NCBI RefSeq assembly: GCF_003640395.1
Contig: NZ_RBZQ01000003.1
Location: 186,001-250,000, forward strand
Direction: 5' to 3'
Length of the DNA stretch: 64,000 nucleotides
Source: Stutzerimonas urumqiensis
Lineage (GTDB): Bacteria > Pseudomonadota > Gammaproteobacteria > Pseudomonadales > Pseudomonadaceae
The translations under genes were made by a program, and so were the position numbers. The notes under the pieces are model-generated. The model was not told the DNA's origin and ran no database searches. It saw only the letters and a program-made list of their open reading frames with translations. Below are positions 7,345 to 20,419 of the stretch, piece by piece; position 1 is the first letter of the stretch, and each line of letters begins with the position of its first letter.

Positions 7345-8409
7345 TCAGTTCACTTTCGGATCCAGTTCGCCCGCCGCGTAGCGCTGGAACATGACTTCCA
7401 GCGACAGCGGCTTGATCTTCGAGGCCTGTCCGGCGGTGCCGAATGCCTCGTAGCGGGCGATACAGATGTCGCGCATGGCCGTCACGGTCTTGGCGAGGTA
7501 CTTGCGGGGATCGAATTCGCTGCGGTTCTTCGCCATGAATTCACGGATGGCCCCCGTCGACGCCAGCCGCAGGTCGGTGTCGATGTTCACCTTGCGCACG
7601 CCGTGCTTGATGCCCTCGACGATTTCCTCGACCGGCACGCCGTAGGTTTCTTTGATGTCGCCGCCGTACTCGTTGATGATCGCCAGCCACTCCTGCGGCA
7701 CGGACGACGAGCCATGCATCACCAGGTGGGTATCCGGGATGCGCTGGTGGATTTCCTTGATGCGCTGGATCGACAGGGTGTCGCCGGTCGGCGGCTTGGT
7801 GAACTTGTAGGCGCCGTGGCTGGTGCCGATGGCAATCGCCAGGGCGTCGACCTTGGTGGCCTTGACGAACTGCGCGGCCTCTTCCGGATCGGTCAGCAGC
7901 TGCGAGTGATCCAGCATGCCCTCGGCACCGACGCCGTCTTCCTCGCCGGCCATTCCGGTTTCCAGGCTGCCGAGGCAGCCCAGCTCACCTTCCACCGACA
8001 CGCCGCAGGCATGGGCGAACGCGACGGTCTGCTGCGTCACGCGCACGTTGTAGTCGTAATCCGATGGCGTCTTGCCGTCTTCACGCAGCGAGCCGTCCAT
8101 CATCACTGACGAGAAGCCCAGCTGGATCGAGCGCTGGCAGACGTCGGGGCTGGTGCCGTGATCCTGGTGCATCACCACCGGGATGTGCGGAAATTCCTCG
8201 ACCGCGGCAAGGATAAGGTGCCGCAGGAAGGGCGCACCCGCATATTTGCGGGCACCGGCCGAGGCCTGAACGATCACCGGGGAATCGGTCTTGTCAGCCG
8301 CTTCCATGATGGCGCGCATCTGCTCGAGGTTGTTGACGTTGAAGGCCGGCACGCCGTAGCCGAACTCCGCGGCGTGGTCGAGCAACTGGCGCATGCTGAT
8401 GAGTGCCAT
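7345..8409 (-). CDS. fba: Fructose-1,6-bisphosphate aldolase, class II
   Basis: The 354-residue enzyme splits fructose-1,6-bisphosphate into dihydroxyacetone phosphate and glyceraldehyde-3-phosphate in the cytoplasm, or runs in reverse for gluconeogenesis. Zinc ligands of class II aldolases are visible in HQDHG (about residues 80-84), in VEGELG, in TSHGAYKF and in MHGSSSVP. The length and the E-rich insert after GELG are those of the Calvin-type (CBB) subfamily. It is the last gene of the tkt-epd-pgk-fba neighbourhood but is separated from pgk by two small lipoprotein genes, with its own terminator after it. Confidence 0.96.
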   Translation of the reverse strand: MALISMRQLLDHAAEFGYGVPAFNVNNLEQMRAIMEAADKTDSPVIVQASAGARKYAGAPFLRHLILAAVEEFPHIPVVMHQDHGTSPDVCQRSIQLGFSSVMMDGSLREDGKTPSDYDYNVRVTQQTVAFAHACGVSVEGELGCLGSLETGMAGEEDGVGAEGMLDHSQLLTDPEEAAQFVKATKVDALAIAIGTSHGAYKFTKPPTGDTLSIQRIKEIHQRIPDTHLVMHGSSSVPQEWLAIINEYGGDIKETYGVPVEEIVEGIKHGVRKVNIDTDLRLASTGAIREFMAKNRSEFDPRKYLAKTVTAMRDICIARYEAFGTAGQASKIKPLSLEVMFQRYAAGELDPKVN

Positions 8410-8519
8410 GGTGTTTTCCTGTCTCCCGGTTAGGGTCGGTTGTATCGCAAGGAGCCTGCCGCAGAGGGCACGCTGTGTTCAAGCGCCGTGCTGCATGGGC
8501 ACGGCTTTGCTGTTCGTTC

Positions 8520-8879
8520 CTACCCCAGCGGCAGGTTGATCAACGCGGCGCTGCAGCCGTGGGCCAGCACCTTGTCATCCGTCACGCGGTATACCAGCGC
8601 CTGGCTGCCCCTGTCATGAAACGCCAGAACGCCATCGCTGTAGAAAGTTCCGAACGCCGAGGGTTCCTGACGCAAGCGATAGGCGCGTTGATCGTCGCCA
8701 ACACGCACATCGATGGTTCGCCGCGCCTCGTCGACATACCGCCAGGCGATGGAGTTGCCGCCTGCACATTCCCAACGGGTGAAGGGCGCGTCCTCACCGG
8801 TCTGCCAGTGACTGCACCCGGTCAGGGCGATGGCGAGCAGTCCCGCGCCCAGCCATGCCCCGCGTCCAGTTCGTCGCAT
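8520..8879 (-). CDS. MliC-family lysozyme-inhibitor lipoprotein
   Basis: The 119-residue protein starts with a basic segment, a hydrophobic stretch and the lipobox LTGC, so it should be an anchored lipoprotein. The mature part has the C-type lysozyme inhibitor (MliC) pattern: a W-x-C near the start, then YSDGVLAFHDRGSQALVYR and a final Cys, the two cysteines probably forming a disulfide. In the family the loop with YxxDG reaches into the lysozyme active site. The start ATG at 8879 overlaps the stop of the upstream small gene as ATGA, indicating coupled translation; a slightly longer reading from 8888 is therefore not preferred. Confidence 0.78.
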   Translation of the reverse strand: MRRTGRGAWLGAGLLAIALTGCSHWQTGEDAPFTRWECAGGNSIAWRYVDEARRTIDVRVGDDQRAYRLRQEPSAFGTFYSDGVLAFHDRGSQALVYRVTDDKVLAHGCSAALINLPLG

Positions 8880-9070
8880 CACGGGCACGCCTGTTCCTCC
8901 GGCGTGTTGATGATGGTCGGGTCGGCCGTGCTCTGTACCTCGATCCGGTGATCGTTCTCGGCCGTGGGGCTGATCGCCGGTGGCGGGGTGAACACCTCAC
9001 AGGCGGACTCCGGCGGACCGCCCGCACATCCCACGAGGCCCAGGCTCAACAACAGCATCGCGTGGCGCAT
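8879..9070 (-). CDS. 63-residue lipoprotein, coupled to the MliC-type gene
   Basis: This short gene encodes a signal peptide with lipobox (LGLVGCAGG) and a mature part of about 48 residues with two more cysteines near its ends. A GGAG ribosome site lies upstream of the ATG at 9070, and its stop overlaps the start of the MliC-type gene by four bases. I do not recognise the family; a proline-rich small envelope protein translated together with the lysozyme inhibitor is what the sequence shows. From memory, P. aeruginosa also has two small hypothetical genes between pgk and fba at this position. Confidence 0.68.
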   Translation of the reverse strand: MRHAMLLLSLGLVGCAGGPPESACEVFTPPPAISPTAENDHRIEVQSTADPTIINTPEEQACP

Positions 9071-9164
9071 GGTGAATCTCCGTTTCCTGTCGTGACAGAA
9101 CAACAGACCGCCGACGGCGACAGGGGTTGCCGGCACACGGCCAGCCACGCGAATCATGAGCCGG

Positions 9165-10325
9165 TCAGTTCGCCCGTTGCTCGAGCATCTCGACGGCCGG
9201 CAGCACCTTGCCCTCGACGAACTCGAGGAAGGCACCGCCACCGGTGGAGATGTAGGAGATCTGCTGCGCCACGCCGTACTTGTCGATGGCCGCCAGGGTG
9301 TCGCCACCGCCGGCGATGGAGAAGGCGTCGCTCGCGGCGATGGCCTTGGCCAGGGTCTTGGTGCCCTCGCCAAACTGGTCGAACTCGAACACGCCCACCG
9401 GGCCGTTCCAAAGGACGGTCTTCGAGCTCTTGAGCAACTCGGCGAACTGCGCGGCCGTCTTCGGACCGATGTCGAGGATCATGTCGTCATCGGCGACGTC
9501 TTCGATGGGCTTGACCGTGGCCGTGGCGCTCTCGGCAAATTCCTTGGCAACCACCACATCCACCGGCAGCGGCACGCTGACCTTGGCGGCGATAGCCTTG
9601 GCGGTGTCGACCAGATCGGGCTCGTACAGCGACTTGCCGACCTTGTGGCCCGCGGCTGCGAGGAAGGTGTTGGCGATGCCGCCGCCGACGATCAGCTGGT
9701 CGCACACCTGGCTCAGCGAGTTCAGCACGTCCAGCTTGGTCGATACCTTGGAGCCGGCGACGATCGCGGCCATCGGCTTGGCCGGGCTCTTCAGCGCCTT
9801 GCCCAGCGCGTCCAGCTCGGCGGCCAGCAGCGGGCCGGCACAGGCGATGGGCGCGAACTTCGCCACGCCGTGCGTCGAACCTTCGGCACGGTGCGCGGTG
9901 CCGAAGGCGTCCATGACGAACACATCGCAGAGGGCGGCGTACTTCTGCGCCAGCTCGTCCGCATTCTTCTTCTCGCCCTTGTTGAAGCGCACGTTCTCGA
10001 ACAGCACCACCTGGCCCGGCTCGACCTGCACGCCACCGAGGTAGTCGGTGACCAGCGGCACGTCGCGGCCCAGTGCCTTGGACAGGTAGTCGGCCACGGG
10101 CTTGAGGCTGTTCTCTTCGCTCGGCTCGCCTTCGGTCGGGCGCCCCAGGTGCGAACAGACCATCACCGCCGCGCCCTTCTCCAGGGCCAGCTTGATGGTC
10201 GGCAGCGAGGCGACGATGCGAGCGTCACTCTTGACCTGGCCATCCTTCACCGGGACGTTGAGGTCTTCGCGGATCAGTACCCGCTTACCCTGGAGGTCCA
10301 GGTCGGTCATTTTCAAAACGGTCAT
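9165..10325 (-). CDS. pgk: Phosphoglycerate kinase
   Basis: The 386-residue enzyme moves phosphate between 1,3-bisphosphoglycerate and ADP in glycolysis and the reverse in gluconeogenesis. Visible are the substrate-site signature [11 protein letters not shown] near residues 19-29, the HLGRP motif, the hinge and the nucleotide site GGGIANTFL and GGGDTLAAI, with the C-terminal [10 protein letters not shown]. The length is typical for bacterial PGK. An AAGGAA site precedes the ATG. It follows epd by 42 bases on the same strand, consistent with an epd-pgk operon. Confidence 0.97.
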   Translation of the reverse strand: MTVLKMTDLDLQGKRVLIREDLNVPVKDGQVKSDARIVASLPTIKLALEKGAAVMVCSHLGRPTEGEPSEENSLKPVADYLSKALGRDVPLVTDYLGGVQVEPGQVVLFENVRFNKGEKKNADELAQKYAALCDVFVMDAFGTAHRAEGSTHGVAKFAPIACAGPLLAAELDALGKALKSPAKPMAAIVAGSKVSTKLDVLNSLSQVCDQLIVGGGIANTFLAAAGHKVGKSLYEPDLVDTAKAIAAKVSVPLPVDVVVAKEFAESATATVKPIEDVADDDMILDIGPKTAAQFAELLKSSKTVLWNGPVGVFEFDQFGEGTKTLAKAIAASDAFSIAGGGDTLAAIDKYGVAQQISYISTGGGAFLEFVEGKVLPAVEMLEQRAN

Positions 10326-10367
10326 GGCGATTCCTTGTTCCCTTGATCCAGATACGTTGAGTCCAAC

Positions 10368-11411
10368 TCAGGCGCGGTGCGCGACGCCGAGGTAGAGATC
10401 CGCGACTTCGAGCATGCGGTTGGCGAACCCCCACTCGTTGTCGAACCAGGCCAGCAGATTGACCAGGCGCGGACCGGAAACCCGCGTGAGGCTGCCGTCG
10501 ACGATCGCCGAGTGCGGGTCGTGGTTGAAGTCGCAGCTGGCGTGGGGTAGCTCGGTATAGGCAATCAGCCCGGCCAGCGGCCCCACCTCGGCGGCTTCAC
10601 GCAACACTCGGTTGATCGTCTGCGCATCGGTGTCGCGGGCCGTCTGGAGGGTGATGTCCAGACAGGAGACATTCACCGTCGGCACCCGCACCGCTTTGGC
10701 CTGAATACGTCCGGAGAGTTCCGGCAGCAACCGCTCGATGCCGCGCGCCAGGCCGGTCGACACCGGAATCACCGACTGGAAGGCCGAGCGGGTACGTCGC
10801 AGATCGTCGTGGTGGTAGGCGTCGATCACGGGCTGATCGTTCATCGCCGAGTGGATGGTCGTGATCGAGGCGTACTCGATGCCGACCGTCTCGTTCAGCA
10901 CCTTGAGCAGCGGCACGCCGCAGTTGGTGGTGCAGGAGGCGTTGGAGACCAGCCGCTCGCGGCCGGTCAGGCCGCCGTGGTTGACCCCGAGCACCAGCGT
11001 GGCGTCGACGTCCGCCTCGCTGGCCATCGGCTGGGAAAACAGCACGCGCGGCGCGCCGGAACGGATGAACCGCTCGCCCTCGGCACGGCTGTTGTAGGCG
11101 CCGGAGCATTCGAGCACCAGGTCGATGTCCAGCGAACGCCAGTCGACGGCCTCGGGCGTGCGTTCGCGCAGCACCTGCACACGCTCGCCATCGAGCAGCA
11201 GCGCATCGCCCTCGACCCTCACCTCGCCGGGAAAGCGACCGTGGGTCGAGTCGAAGCGGGTGAGGTATTCCACGCTGGCCATGTCGGCCAGGTCGTTGAG
11301 CGCAACGATCCGAAACGGGAAATCGCCACCGCGCTCGTGGTACGCGCGCAGCACGCAACGACCGATGCGGCCATAGCCGTTGAGGGCGATGCGATAGGGT
11401 TGGGTCGGCAT
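10368..11411 (-). CDS. epd: Erythrose-4-phosphate dehydrogenase
   Basis: The 347-residue protein belongs to the GAPDH superfamily, with NAD site NGYGRIGRCVLR at 11-22 and the catalytic cysteine C160 in SNASCTTNC. Gene order (tkt, epd, pgk, fba) and the P-x-R-I-A-L-N start are those of Epd (GapB), which oxidises erythrose-4-phosphate to 4-phosphoerythronate for pyridoxal-phosphate synthesis. A true glycolytic GAPDH is the alternative, but the neighbours and divergence around the active site favour Epd. Tkt, its neighbour, can make the erythrose-4-phosphate substrate. Confidence 0.92.
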   Translation of the reverse strand: MPTQPYRIALNGYGRIGRCVLRAYHERGGDFPFRIVALNDLADMASVEYLTRFDSTHGRFPGEVRVEGDALLLDGERVQVLRERTPEAVDWRSLDIDLVLECSGAYNSRAEGERFIRSGAPRVLFSQPMASEADVDATLVLGVNHGGLTGRERLVSNASCTTNCGVPLLKVLNETVGIEYASITTIHSAMNDQPVIDAYHHDDLRRTRSAFQSVIPVSTGLARGIERLLPELSGRIQAKAVRVPTVNVSCLDITLQTARDTDAQTINRVLREAAEVGPLAGLIAYTELPHASCDFNHDPHSAIVDGSLTRVSGPRLVNLLAWFDNEWGFANRMLEVADLYLGVAHRA

Positions 11412-11428
11412 GGTGTCCCCAGAGTCTC

Positions 11429-11487
11429 GTAGGAGCGAGCGTGCTCGCGAATCGGTTGAACATTTTCGCGAGCAGGCTCGCTCCTAC
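11429..11487. repeat. Inverted REP pair (GTAGGAGCGAGC type)
   Basis: GTAGGAGCGAGCGTGCTCGCGA at its left end is mirrored at 11466-11487 by the complementary form with one mismatch. This is the widespread Pseudomonas REP unit in a head-to-head pair, between epd and tkt. Confidence 0.85.
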
Positions 11488-11544
11488 AAATCGACAGGCA
11501 GTTACGCCTGGCGCCGCCAGACAGCCGCTTCAGTCTTCCAGCAC

Positions 11545-11573
11545 GTAGGGTGGATGACCGAAGTCATCCACCG
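11545..11573. repeat. Short REP-like hairpin (GTAGGGTGG type)
   Basis: A 10-bp perfect inverted repeat (GGTGGATGAC, loop CGAA, GTCATCCACC) preceded by GTAG. It shares the GTAGGGTGG core with repeats near 15980 and 23560 and lies 13 bases past the tkt stop, where it may also act as an attenuating hairpin. Confidence 0.65.
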
Positions 11574-11585
11574 CTATCGTCGCAA

Positions 11586-13583
11586 TCAGTCTTCCAGCAA
11601 CTCCTCGGCCACCGCGAGGATGTTGCCCACGGTGAATCCGAAATGCTCGAACAGCTGGTTCGCCGGGGCGGATTCGCCGTAGGTGGTCATGCCGATGACC
11701 CGGCCATCCAGGCCGACGTACTTGTACCAGTAGTCCGCATGCGCCGCCTCGATGGCGATGCGCGCACCGACTTCCACCGGCAGCACCTGCTGCTTGTAGG
11801 CGGCATCCTGCGCGTCGAACACGCTGGTGCAGGGCATCGACACCACGCGCACCTGGCGACCCTGTTCGGTCAGTTTGTCAGCGGCCTGTACCGCCAGGCT
11901 CACCTCCGAACCGGTGGCGATGAGGATCAGCTCCGGCTCGCCGGCGCAGTTCTTCAGGATGTAGCCACCGCGGGCGATGGCGCCCTCGGTCTCATGATCG
12001 CGTACGTGATACGGCAGGTTCTGGCGCGAGAAGATCAGCGCGCTGGGGCCGTCCTTGCGCTCGAGCGCGTGCTTCCAGGCCACGGCGGATTCGACCGTGT
12101 CGGCCGGACGCCAGGTGTCGAGGTTCGGCGTGGTGCGCAGCGCGACCAGCTGCTCGACCGGCTGGTGGGTCGGGCCGTCTTCGCCGAGGCCGATGGAATC
12201 GTGGGTGAAGACGTAGATCACCCGCTGCTTCATCAGCGCCGACATGCGCACCGCGTTGCGCGCGTATTCCATGAACATCAGGAAGGTCGCGCCGTAGGGA
12301 ATCAGGCCGCCGTGCAGGGCAACGCCGTTCATGATGGCGCTCATGCCGAACTCACGGACGCCGTAGTACATATAGTTGCCCGAGGCGTCTTCCTGCACCA
12401 CCGGCTTGCAGCCTTTCCACAGGGTCAGGTTGGAACCGGCGAGGTCCGCGGAGCCGCCGAGCAGTTCCGGCAGCAGCGGGCCGAAGGCATTCAGGCAGTT
12501 CTGGCTGGCCTTGCGGCTGGCAATAGTCTCGCCCTTGGTGGCGACGTCGCGGATGAACGCGGAGGCCTTCTCGGCGAAGTCGGCAGGCAACTCACCGGCC
12601 ATGCGCCGCTTGAACTCGGCGGCCAGACCGGGGAACTCGGCCTGGTAGGCGGCGAAGCGCTGGTTCCACTCGTTCTCGGCCTGGGCGCCGGCTTCCTTGG
12701 CATCCCACTCGGCATAGATGTCGGCCGGGATCTCGAACGGACCGTGCGTCCAGCCCAGGGCCTCGCGAGTGGCGGCGACTTCGGCCTCGCCCAGCGCCGC
12801 GCCGTGCGATTCCTCCTTGCCCTGCTTGTTCGGCGAACCGAAGCCGATGATGGTCTTGCAGCAGATCAGGGTCGGCTGGTCGCTCTTGCGCGCGGTCTCC
12901 AGCGCCATCTTGATCTCGTCGGCGTCGTGACCGTTGACGTTGCGGATCACCTGCCAGCCGTAGGCCTCGAAGCGCTTGGGCGTGTCGTCGGTGAACCAGC
13001 CATGCACCTCGCCGTCGATGGAGATGCCGTTGTCGTCATAGAAGGCGATCAGCTTGTTCAACCCGAGCGTGCCGGCCAGCGAGCACACCTCGTGGCTGAT
13101 GCCCTCCATCATGCAGCCGTCGCCCATGAAGACGTAGGTGAAGTGATCGACGACAGTGTGGCCCGGACGGTTGAACTGCGCGGCCATGATCTTCTCGGCC
13201 AGCGCGAAACCCACCGCGTTGGCCACGCCCTGGCCCAGCGGGCCGGTGGTGGTCTCGACGCCGGCGGTGTAGCCGTATTCCGGATGGCCCGGGGTCTTGC
13301 TGTGCAGCTGGCGGAAGTTCTTCAGGTCGTCGATCGACAGGTCGTAGCCGGTCAGGTGCAGCAGCGAGTAGATCAGCATCGAGCCGTGCCCGTTGGACAG
13401 TACGAAACGGTCGCGATCGGCCCACTGCGGGTTGGTCGGGCTGTGCTTCATGTAGTCGCGCCAGAGCACTTCGGCGATGTCCGCCATGCCCATCGGGGCA
13501 CCGGGGTGGCCGCTGTTGGCTTTCTGCACGGCATCCATGCTCAGTGCGCGGATGGCATTGGCTCGCTCACGACGGCTGGGCAT
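11586..13583 (-). CDS. tkt: Transketolase
   Basis: The 665-residue enzyme transfers two-carbon units between sugar phosphates in the pentose phosphate pathway using thiamine diphosphate. Visible are the N-terminal [13 protein letters not shown] substrate region, the ThDP motif GDGCMMEG with the NN-like end (DDNGISIDG), and the pyrimidine-domain segments [19 protein letters not shown]. The start at 13583 (MPSRRERAN) has AGGAG upstream; a longer reading from 13628 adds 15 unlike residues. It is first in the minus-strand run tkt, epd, pgk. It is divergent from the SahR-like gene. Confidence 0.97.
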   Translation of the reverse strand: MPSRRERANAIRALSMDAVQKANSGHPGAPMGMADIAEVLWRDYMKHSPTNPQWADRDRFVLSNGHGSMLIYSLLHLTGYDLSIDDLKNFRQLHSKTPGHPEYGYTAGVETTTGPLGQGVANAVGFALAEKIMAAQFNRPGHTVVDHFTYVFMGDGCMMEGISHEVCSLAGTLGLNKLIAFYDDNGISIDGEVHGWFTDDTPKRFEAYGWQVIRNVNGHDADEIKMALETARKSDQPTLICCKTIIGFGSPNKQGKEESHGAALGEAEVAATREALGWTHGPFEIPADIYAEWDAKEAGAQAENEWNQRFAAYQAEFPGLAAEFKRRMAGELPADFAEKASAFIRDVATKGETIASRKASQNCLNAFGPLLPELLGGSADLAGSNLTLWKGCKPVVQEDASGNYMYYGVREFGMSAIMNGVALHGGLIPYGATFLMFMEYARNAVRMSALMKQRVIYVFTHDSIGLGEDGPTHQPVEQLVALRTTPNLDTWRPADTVESAVAWKHALERKDGPSALIFSRQNLPYHVRDHETEGAIARGGYILKNCAGEPELILIATGSEVSLAVQAADKLTEQGRQVRVVSMPCTSVFDAQDAAYKQQVLPVEVGARIAIEAAHADYWYKYVGLDGRVIGMTTYGESAPANQLFEHFGFTVGNILAVAEELLED

Positions 13584-13694
13584 CGCTGATCTCCTGCGGG
13601 GAACGGCTGGAACGAAAAGGGCGCACATTTTCGCCCAGTGGCCGCCCAGGGGGCAAACGATTAAAACGGCGGCCAGTCGCCAGCCGCCCTTCTA

Positions 13695-13712
13695 TATCAA
13701 ACTTTCTTGATA
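13695..13712. promoter_or_regulatory. Inverted-repeat operator before the SahR-like gene
   Basis: TATCAA and TTGATA form a perfect 6-bp inverted repeat with a 6-base spacer (ACTTTC), 43 bases before the start of the ArsR-methyltransferase regulator gene, and between it and tkt. AT-rich palindromes of this kind suit ArsR-family regulators; autoregulation together with metK is the natural reading. Confidence 0.55.
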
Positions 13713-13754
13713 CAGCCTTGTCCCGCCTCCCCCTCGCGGCTAGACTTCGCCGCC

Positions 13755-14756
13755 ATGAGCCTGCGCGTCCCCCAGTTGCGTTTCGAAGCCAGCGACCAAC
13801 TCGCCGCCCTGTGCAAGGCGGCCGGCGATCCGCTGCGACTGAACGTGCTGCGTGCGCTGGCGAACGATTCGTTCGGAGTGCTGGAGCTGGCGCAGATTTT
13901 CGCCATCGGCCAGTCGGGCATCAGCCATCATTTGAAGGTGCTGGCGCAGGCCGGGCTGGTGGCGACGCGACGCGAAGGCAACGCGATTTTTTACCGACGG
14001 GCTCTGCCGCGTGCTGAAAGTCTCGGCGGCAGCCTGCATGCGACGCTGCTCGAAGAGGTCGATCGGCTGGCGCTGCCGGACGAGGTGCGCCAGCGCATCG
14101 AAGGCGTGCACGGGCAACGCAGCGCCGCCAGCGAAGACTACTTTGCACGCATGGCGGGCAGCTTCCAGGCGCGCCAGGACCTGATCGCCGGCTTGCCGCA
14201 GTACCACGACGCGGTGCTGGCACTGCTCGACGCCCTGCAACTGCCGAGCACGGCGACGGCGCTGGAGGTCGGCCCTGGTGACGGCGGCTTTCTGCCGGTG
14301 CTGGCGGGGCGATTCCGTCAGGTCGTCGCGGTCGACAACAGCCCGGCGATGCTCCAGCTGGCGCAGGCTTGCTGTGAACGGGCGGGATTGGCGAACGTCG
14401 AACTGCGACTGGCCGACGCCCTGCAGGACGATTGCCCGGCAGCCGATTGCGTGGTGGTGAACATGGTTTTGCATCACCTCGCCGCACCGGGCGACGCGCT
14501 ACGACAACTGGCGCGGCTGGTGAAGGCAGGTGGCAGCCTGTTGATCACCGAGCTGTGCAGCCACAACCAGAGTTGGGCCAGGGAGGCCTGCGGCGATCTG
14601 TGGTTGGGCTTCGAACAGGACGATCTGGCCCGTTGGGCCGATGCCGCGGGGCTCACGCCCGGCGAGAGCCTCTACATTGGCTTGAAGAACGGTTTTCAGA
14701 TCCAGGTGCGGCAGTTCGCCAAGCCCGCTGACGACGACCGACTCACCCACCGGTAA
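13755..14756 (+). CDS. ArsR-type regulator fused to a methyltransferase-like domain (SahR type)
   Basis: The 333-residue protein has an N-terminal winged helix (about residues 10-85) with the recognition helix in GQSGISHHLKVL, and a C-terminal class I methyltransferase fold from about 160, with motif I LEVGPGDGGFLPVL and the acidic end of the second strand (VVAVDNSP). Proteins of this build beside metK are known as SahR regulators, which sense S-adenosylhomocysteine and control methionine-cycle genes. The cofactor-like domain is therefore more likely a sensor than an enzyme. The ATG at 13755 is chosen from family alignment although no strong ribosome site is visible. metK follows after 14 bases. 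An operator-like repeat lies just upstream. Confidence 0.8.
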   Translation: MSLRVPQLRFEASDQLAALCKAAGDPLRLNVLRALANDSFGVLELAQIFAIGQSGISHHLKVLAQAGLVATRREGNAIFYRRALPRAESLGGSLHATLLEEVDRLALPDEVRQRIEGVHGQRSAASEDYFARMAGSFQARQDLIAGLPQYHDAVLALLDALQLPSTATALEVGPGDGGFLPVLAGRFRQVVAVDNSPAMLQLAQACCERAGLANVELRLADALQDDCPAADCVVVNMVLHHLAAPGDALRQLARLVKAGGSLLITELCSHNQSWAREACGDLWLGFEQDDLARWADAAGLTPGESLYIGLKNGFQIQVRQFAKPADDDRLTHR

Positions 14757-14770
14757 CAGGAAACCGATAG

Positions 14771-15961
<1,191 letters not shown>

Positions 15962-15979
15962 TCGGGCTCGTCCCCGGCA

Positions 15980-16053
15980 GTAGGGTGGGCTTCAGCCCAC
16001 CATTCGCCACGAGAGCCGATCCGCCTGGAGCGGTGGGCTGAAGCCCACCCTAC
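15980..16053. repeat. REP pair (GTAGGGTGGGCTTCAGCCCACC type)
   Basis: A 22-base unit at 15980-16001 is repeated in inverted orientation at 16032-16053. Each unit is itself a hairpin (GGTGGGCT with AGCCCACC). The pair lies between metK and its terminator and shares the GTAGGGTGG core with repeats at 11545 and 23560. Confidence 0.8.
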
Positions 16054-16066
16054 AGCGCGCAAGAAG

Positions 16067-16100
16067 AAGCCCCGCCAGCTCGCGCTGCGCGGGGCTTTTT
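16067..16100 (+). terminator. Rho-independent terminator of metK
   Basis: A 9-bp stem AAGCCCCGC/GCGGGGCTT encloses a small inner CAG/CTG pairing and is followed by TTTTT, the clear end of the sahR-metK transcript. Confidence 0.85.
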
Positions 16101-16116
16101 CATTGGGCTCGGGACG

Positions 16117-16680
16117 TCAGTTGCCCTTCACGCCCCAGACGTTCGCCAAGCCTTGCAGTAGCGGGCCGCCGATGCCCTGGTTGCCCAGGTATTGCAGCAG
16201 CAGCGGCGCGAACTGGCCGATCAGCGCCGAGTCCATCCCCAGCATCGAGAAGGCCTGCTGGGCCTGAGGCAGCGTCGAAACGTTATCCAGCGCCGTCTGC
16301 GTCGCCTCGCTGATCGGGGCCGAGGATGGCGACGTGCCGAGCAGACCGCTCAGGCCGGCGAGCTGGTCCAGCCCCTCGCTGCCGGTCAGTTGTTGCAGGC
16401 CCGGCACCTCGCTGATCAGCTCGCCATACTGGCTCGCCGGCAGCTGATTGCGCGCCACGTTGAGCAGCGCGCCCGTCCCCCCGATGGCCTGCTGCGGCGT
16501 GATGCCCAGCTCGTCGAGCGTCGTCACCAGCTTGACCGCTTGCGCGGCCTGTCCCTGACTCTCCCCGCCCAGCATCGACGAACCGAGGCGTGCCGCCTCG
16601 CCGAGATCGAACGCCGCCAGCGCCGGGCCGGCGAACAGGCTCAGGGCGCCGCCGAGCGCCAGGATTCGTATGGTTTTCAT
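16117..16680 (-). CDS. DUF2780 family secreted protein (VcgC/VcgE-like)
   Basis: The 187-residue protein has a Sec signal peptide (ILALGGALSLFAGPALA, cleavage about residue 22) and a mature helical region rich in Gln, Gly, Leu and Ala. The repeated segments with TGALLNVAR, EVPGLQQL and AFSMLGMD are those of DUF2780 proteins (VcgC/VcgE type), periplasmic or secreted proteins of unknown role common in Pseudomonas and Vibrio. The start at 16680 begins the signal sequence and has AAGGTG upstream. It lies 38 bases beyond the ABC permease gene on the same strand and could be read from the same transcript. Confidence 0.78.
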   Translation of the reverse strand: MKTIRILALGGALSLFAGPALAAFDLGEAARLGSSMLGGESQGQAAQAVKLVTTLDELGITPQQAIGGTGALLNVARNQLPASQYGELISEVPGLQQLTGSEGLDQLAGLSGLLGTSPSSAPISEATQTALDNVSTLPQAQQAFSMLGMDSALIGQFAPLLLQYLGNQGIGGPLLQGLANVWGVKGN

Positions 16681-16718
16681 GGTTTCACCTTCTATGAAGA
16701 GCCGCGCACCGGCCCGGC

Positions 16719-17480
16719 TCACCGCTTGAGCCGGTAACCGGTGCGAAATATCCAGGCGACGATGCCGAGGCACGCCACCATGAAGCCGAGCGTCATGCCC
16801 AGGCTGATCAGCGGGTTGACGTCCGACACGCCGTAGAAACTCCAGCGGAAACCGCTGATGAGATAAACCACCGGATTGATCAGCGCGATCTTCTGCCAGA
16901 CCTCCGGCAGCATGCCGATCGAGTAGAAGCTGCCGCCGAGAAACGCCAGCGGCGTGACGATCAGCGCCGGCACCACCTGCAGCTTCTCCCAGCCATCGGC
17001 CCAGATGCCGATGATGAAGCCGAACAGGCTGAAGGTAACCGCGGTCAGCACCAGGAACATCACCATCATCAGCGGATGCTCGATGTGGTAGTCGACGAAC
17101 ACCCGGGCGGTGACCAGGATCAGCAGCCCGAGCACGATCGACTTGGTGGCCGCCGCGCCAACGTAGCCGATGAGTATCTCGAAATAGGACACCGGCGCCG
17201 ACAGCACCTCGTAGATGGTGCCGGCGTAGCGCGGCATGTAGATGCCGAACGAAGCGTTCGAGACGCTTTCGGTCAGCAGCATCATCATGATCAGCCCCGG
17301 CACGATGAAGGCACCGTAGCTGATGCCCTGCACCTGGCTCATGCTCGAACCGATCGCCGAGCCGAACACCACGAAGTACAGCGACGTCGAAATCACCGGT
17401 GTGGCGATGCTCTGGGCCAGGGTGCGCCAGGCGCGGGCCAGCTCGAACAGGTAGATGGCCCTGACGGCGTAGAGATTCAT
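16719..17480 (-). CDS. ABC-2 type exporter permease (YadH-like)
   Basis: The 253-residue protein has six hydrophobic segments and the ABC-2 membrane domain layout: a cytoplasmic start ([20 protein letters not shown]), then [17 protein letters not shown] and the C-terminal [17 protein letters not shown] motif. E. coli YadH is the closest match I recognise. Its ATG overlaps the stop of the ATPase gene (ATGA), so the two are made together as an exporter in the inner membrane. The substrate is unknown; drug, lipid or polysaccharide export are family possibilities. Confidence 0.87.
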   Translation of the reverse strand: MNLYAVRAIYLFELARAWRTLAQSIATPVISTSLYFVVFGSAIGSSMSQVQGISYGAFIVPGLIMMMLLTESVSNASFGIYMPRYAGTIYEVLSAPVSYFEILIGYVGAAATKSIVLGLLILVTARVFVDYHIEHPLMMVMFLVLTAVTFSLFGFIIGIWADGWEKLQVVPALIVTPLAFLGGSFYSIGMLPEVWQKIALINPVVYLISGFRWSFYGVSDVNPLISLGMTLGFMVACLGIVAWIFRTGYRLKR

Positions 17481-18403
17481 GCGTGGGTCCTCACCAGGTC
17501 GACGAAGATTTCTTCCAGCGAGCTCTGGCTGGTCTGCAGGTCCTTGTAATCTATGTCGTGCGCGGCCAGGCGCTTGAGCAGCTCGGCGATGCCGGTGTGC
17601 TCGCGTTGCGTATCGAAGGTGAAGATCAACTGGTGACCGCTGTCGGCGAGTTGCAGCGGCTCGGTCGCCAGCTCCGCGGGAATCGCGTCCAGGGGCCGCT
17701 GCAATTGCAGGGTGAGTTGCTTCTTGCCGAGCTGCTTCATCAGCCGCGCCTTGTCCTCGACGAGGATGATCTCGCCGCGGCGGATCACGCCGATGCGGTC
17801 GGCCATTTCCTCGGCTTCCTCGATGTAATGGGTGGTCAGGATGATGGTCACGCCGCGTTCGCGCAGCCGCCGCACCATCTGCCACATGTCGCGGCGCAGC
17901 TCCACATCGACGCCGGCGGTCGGCTCGTCGAGAAACAGCACCTCGGGTTCATGCGACAGCGCCTTGGCGATCATCACCCGGCGCTTCATGCCGCCGGACA
18001 GCTCGTTGATCCGCGCGTCGCGCTTGTCCCACAGCGACAGGTCGCGCAGCACCTGCTCGAGCAGCGCGTCGTCCGGCTTCTTGCCGAACAGCCCACGTGA
18101 AAAGCGCACCGTGGCCCAGACACTTTCGAAGCCCTCGTTGAACAACTCCTGCGGCACCAGCCCGATCTTCGATCGCGCCGCGCGGTAGTCGCGGACGATG
18201 TCGCTGCCGCCGACCAGCACGCGCCCGGTGCCTGGATTGACGATGCCGCAAACGATGCTGATGAGCGTGGTCTTGCCCGCCCCGTTGGGGCCGAGCAGGG
18301 CGAAGATCTCGCCCTTGCGAATCTCGAGGTTGATGTCGCGCAGCGCCGTATGGCCGGAGCCGTAGGTCTTGGTCAGCTGCTCGATGGCGATCACTGGATG
18401 CAC
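17477..18403 (-). CDS. ABC exporter ATP-binding protein (YadG-like)
   Basis: The 308-residue ATPase has Walker A at 38-45 (GPNGAGKT), a Q-loop (LVPQELF), the signature LSGGMKRR, Walker B with [10 protein letters not shown] and the H-loop TTHYIEEAE, with a C-terminal extension of about 90 residues as in YadG-type drug/lipid exporters. Start choice: a GTG at 18403 with GGAGAG seven bases upstream fits the family N terminus ([14 protein letters not shown]); an ATG at 18430 would add nine residues and has no ribosome site. It is paired with the downstream permease by a 4-base overlap. Confidence 0.86.
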   Translation of the reverse strand: MHPVIAIEQLTKTYGSGHTALRDINLEIRKGEIFALLGPNGAGKTTLISIVCGIVNPGTGRVLVGGSDIVRDYRAARSKIGLVPQELFNEGFESVWATVRFSRGLFGKKPDDALLEQVLRDLSLWDKRDARINELSGGMKRRVMIAKALSHEPEVLFLDEPTAGVDVELRRDMWQMVRRLRERGVTIILTTHYIEEAEEMADRIGVIRRGEIILVEDKARLMKQLGKKQLTLQLQRPLDAIPAELATEPLQLADSGHQLIFTFDTQREHTGIAELLKRLAAHDIDYKDLQTSQSSLEEIFVDLVRTHA

Positions 18404-18470
18404 GGCGGGGCTCTCCGCAAAACGGGCCATTGTAGAGAAATCGACGAAGCCAGGCCGGATGGACACGTAG

Positions 18471-20366
<1,896 letters not shown>

Positions 20367-20419
20367 GGCACTTTTACGAACATTTCCCGGTCGATAACGA
20401 AAGACCTGTCGGAGTGACC

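Noticed and set aside
11550..13589. A 679-codon plus-strand frame
   Set aside because: It is the reverse reading of transketolase over its full length.
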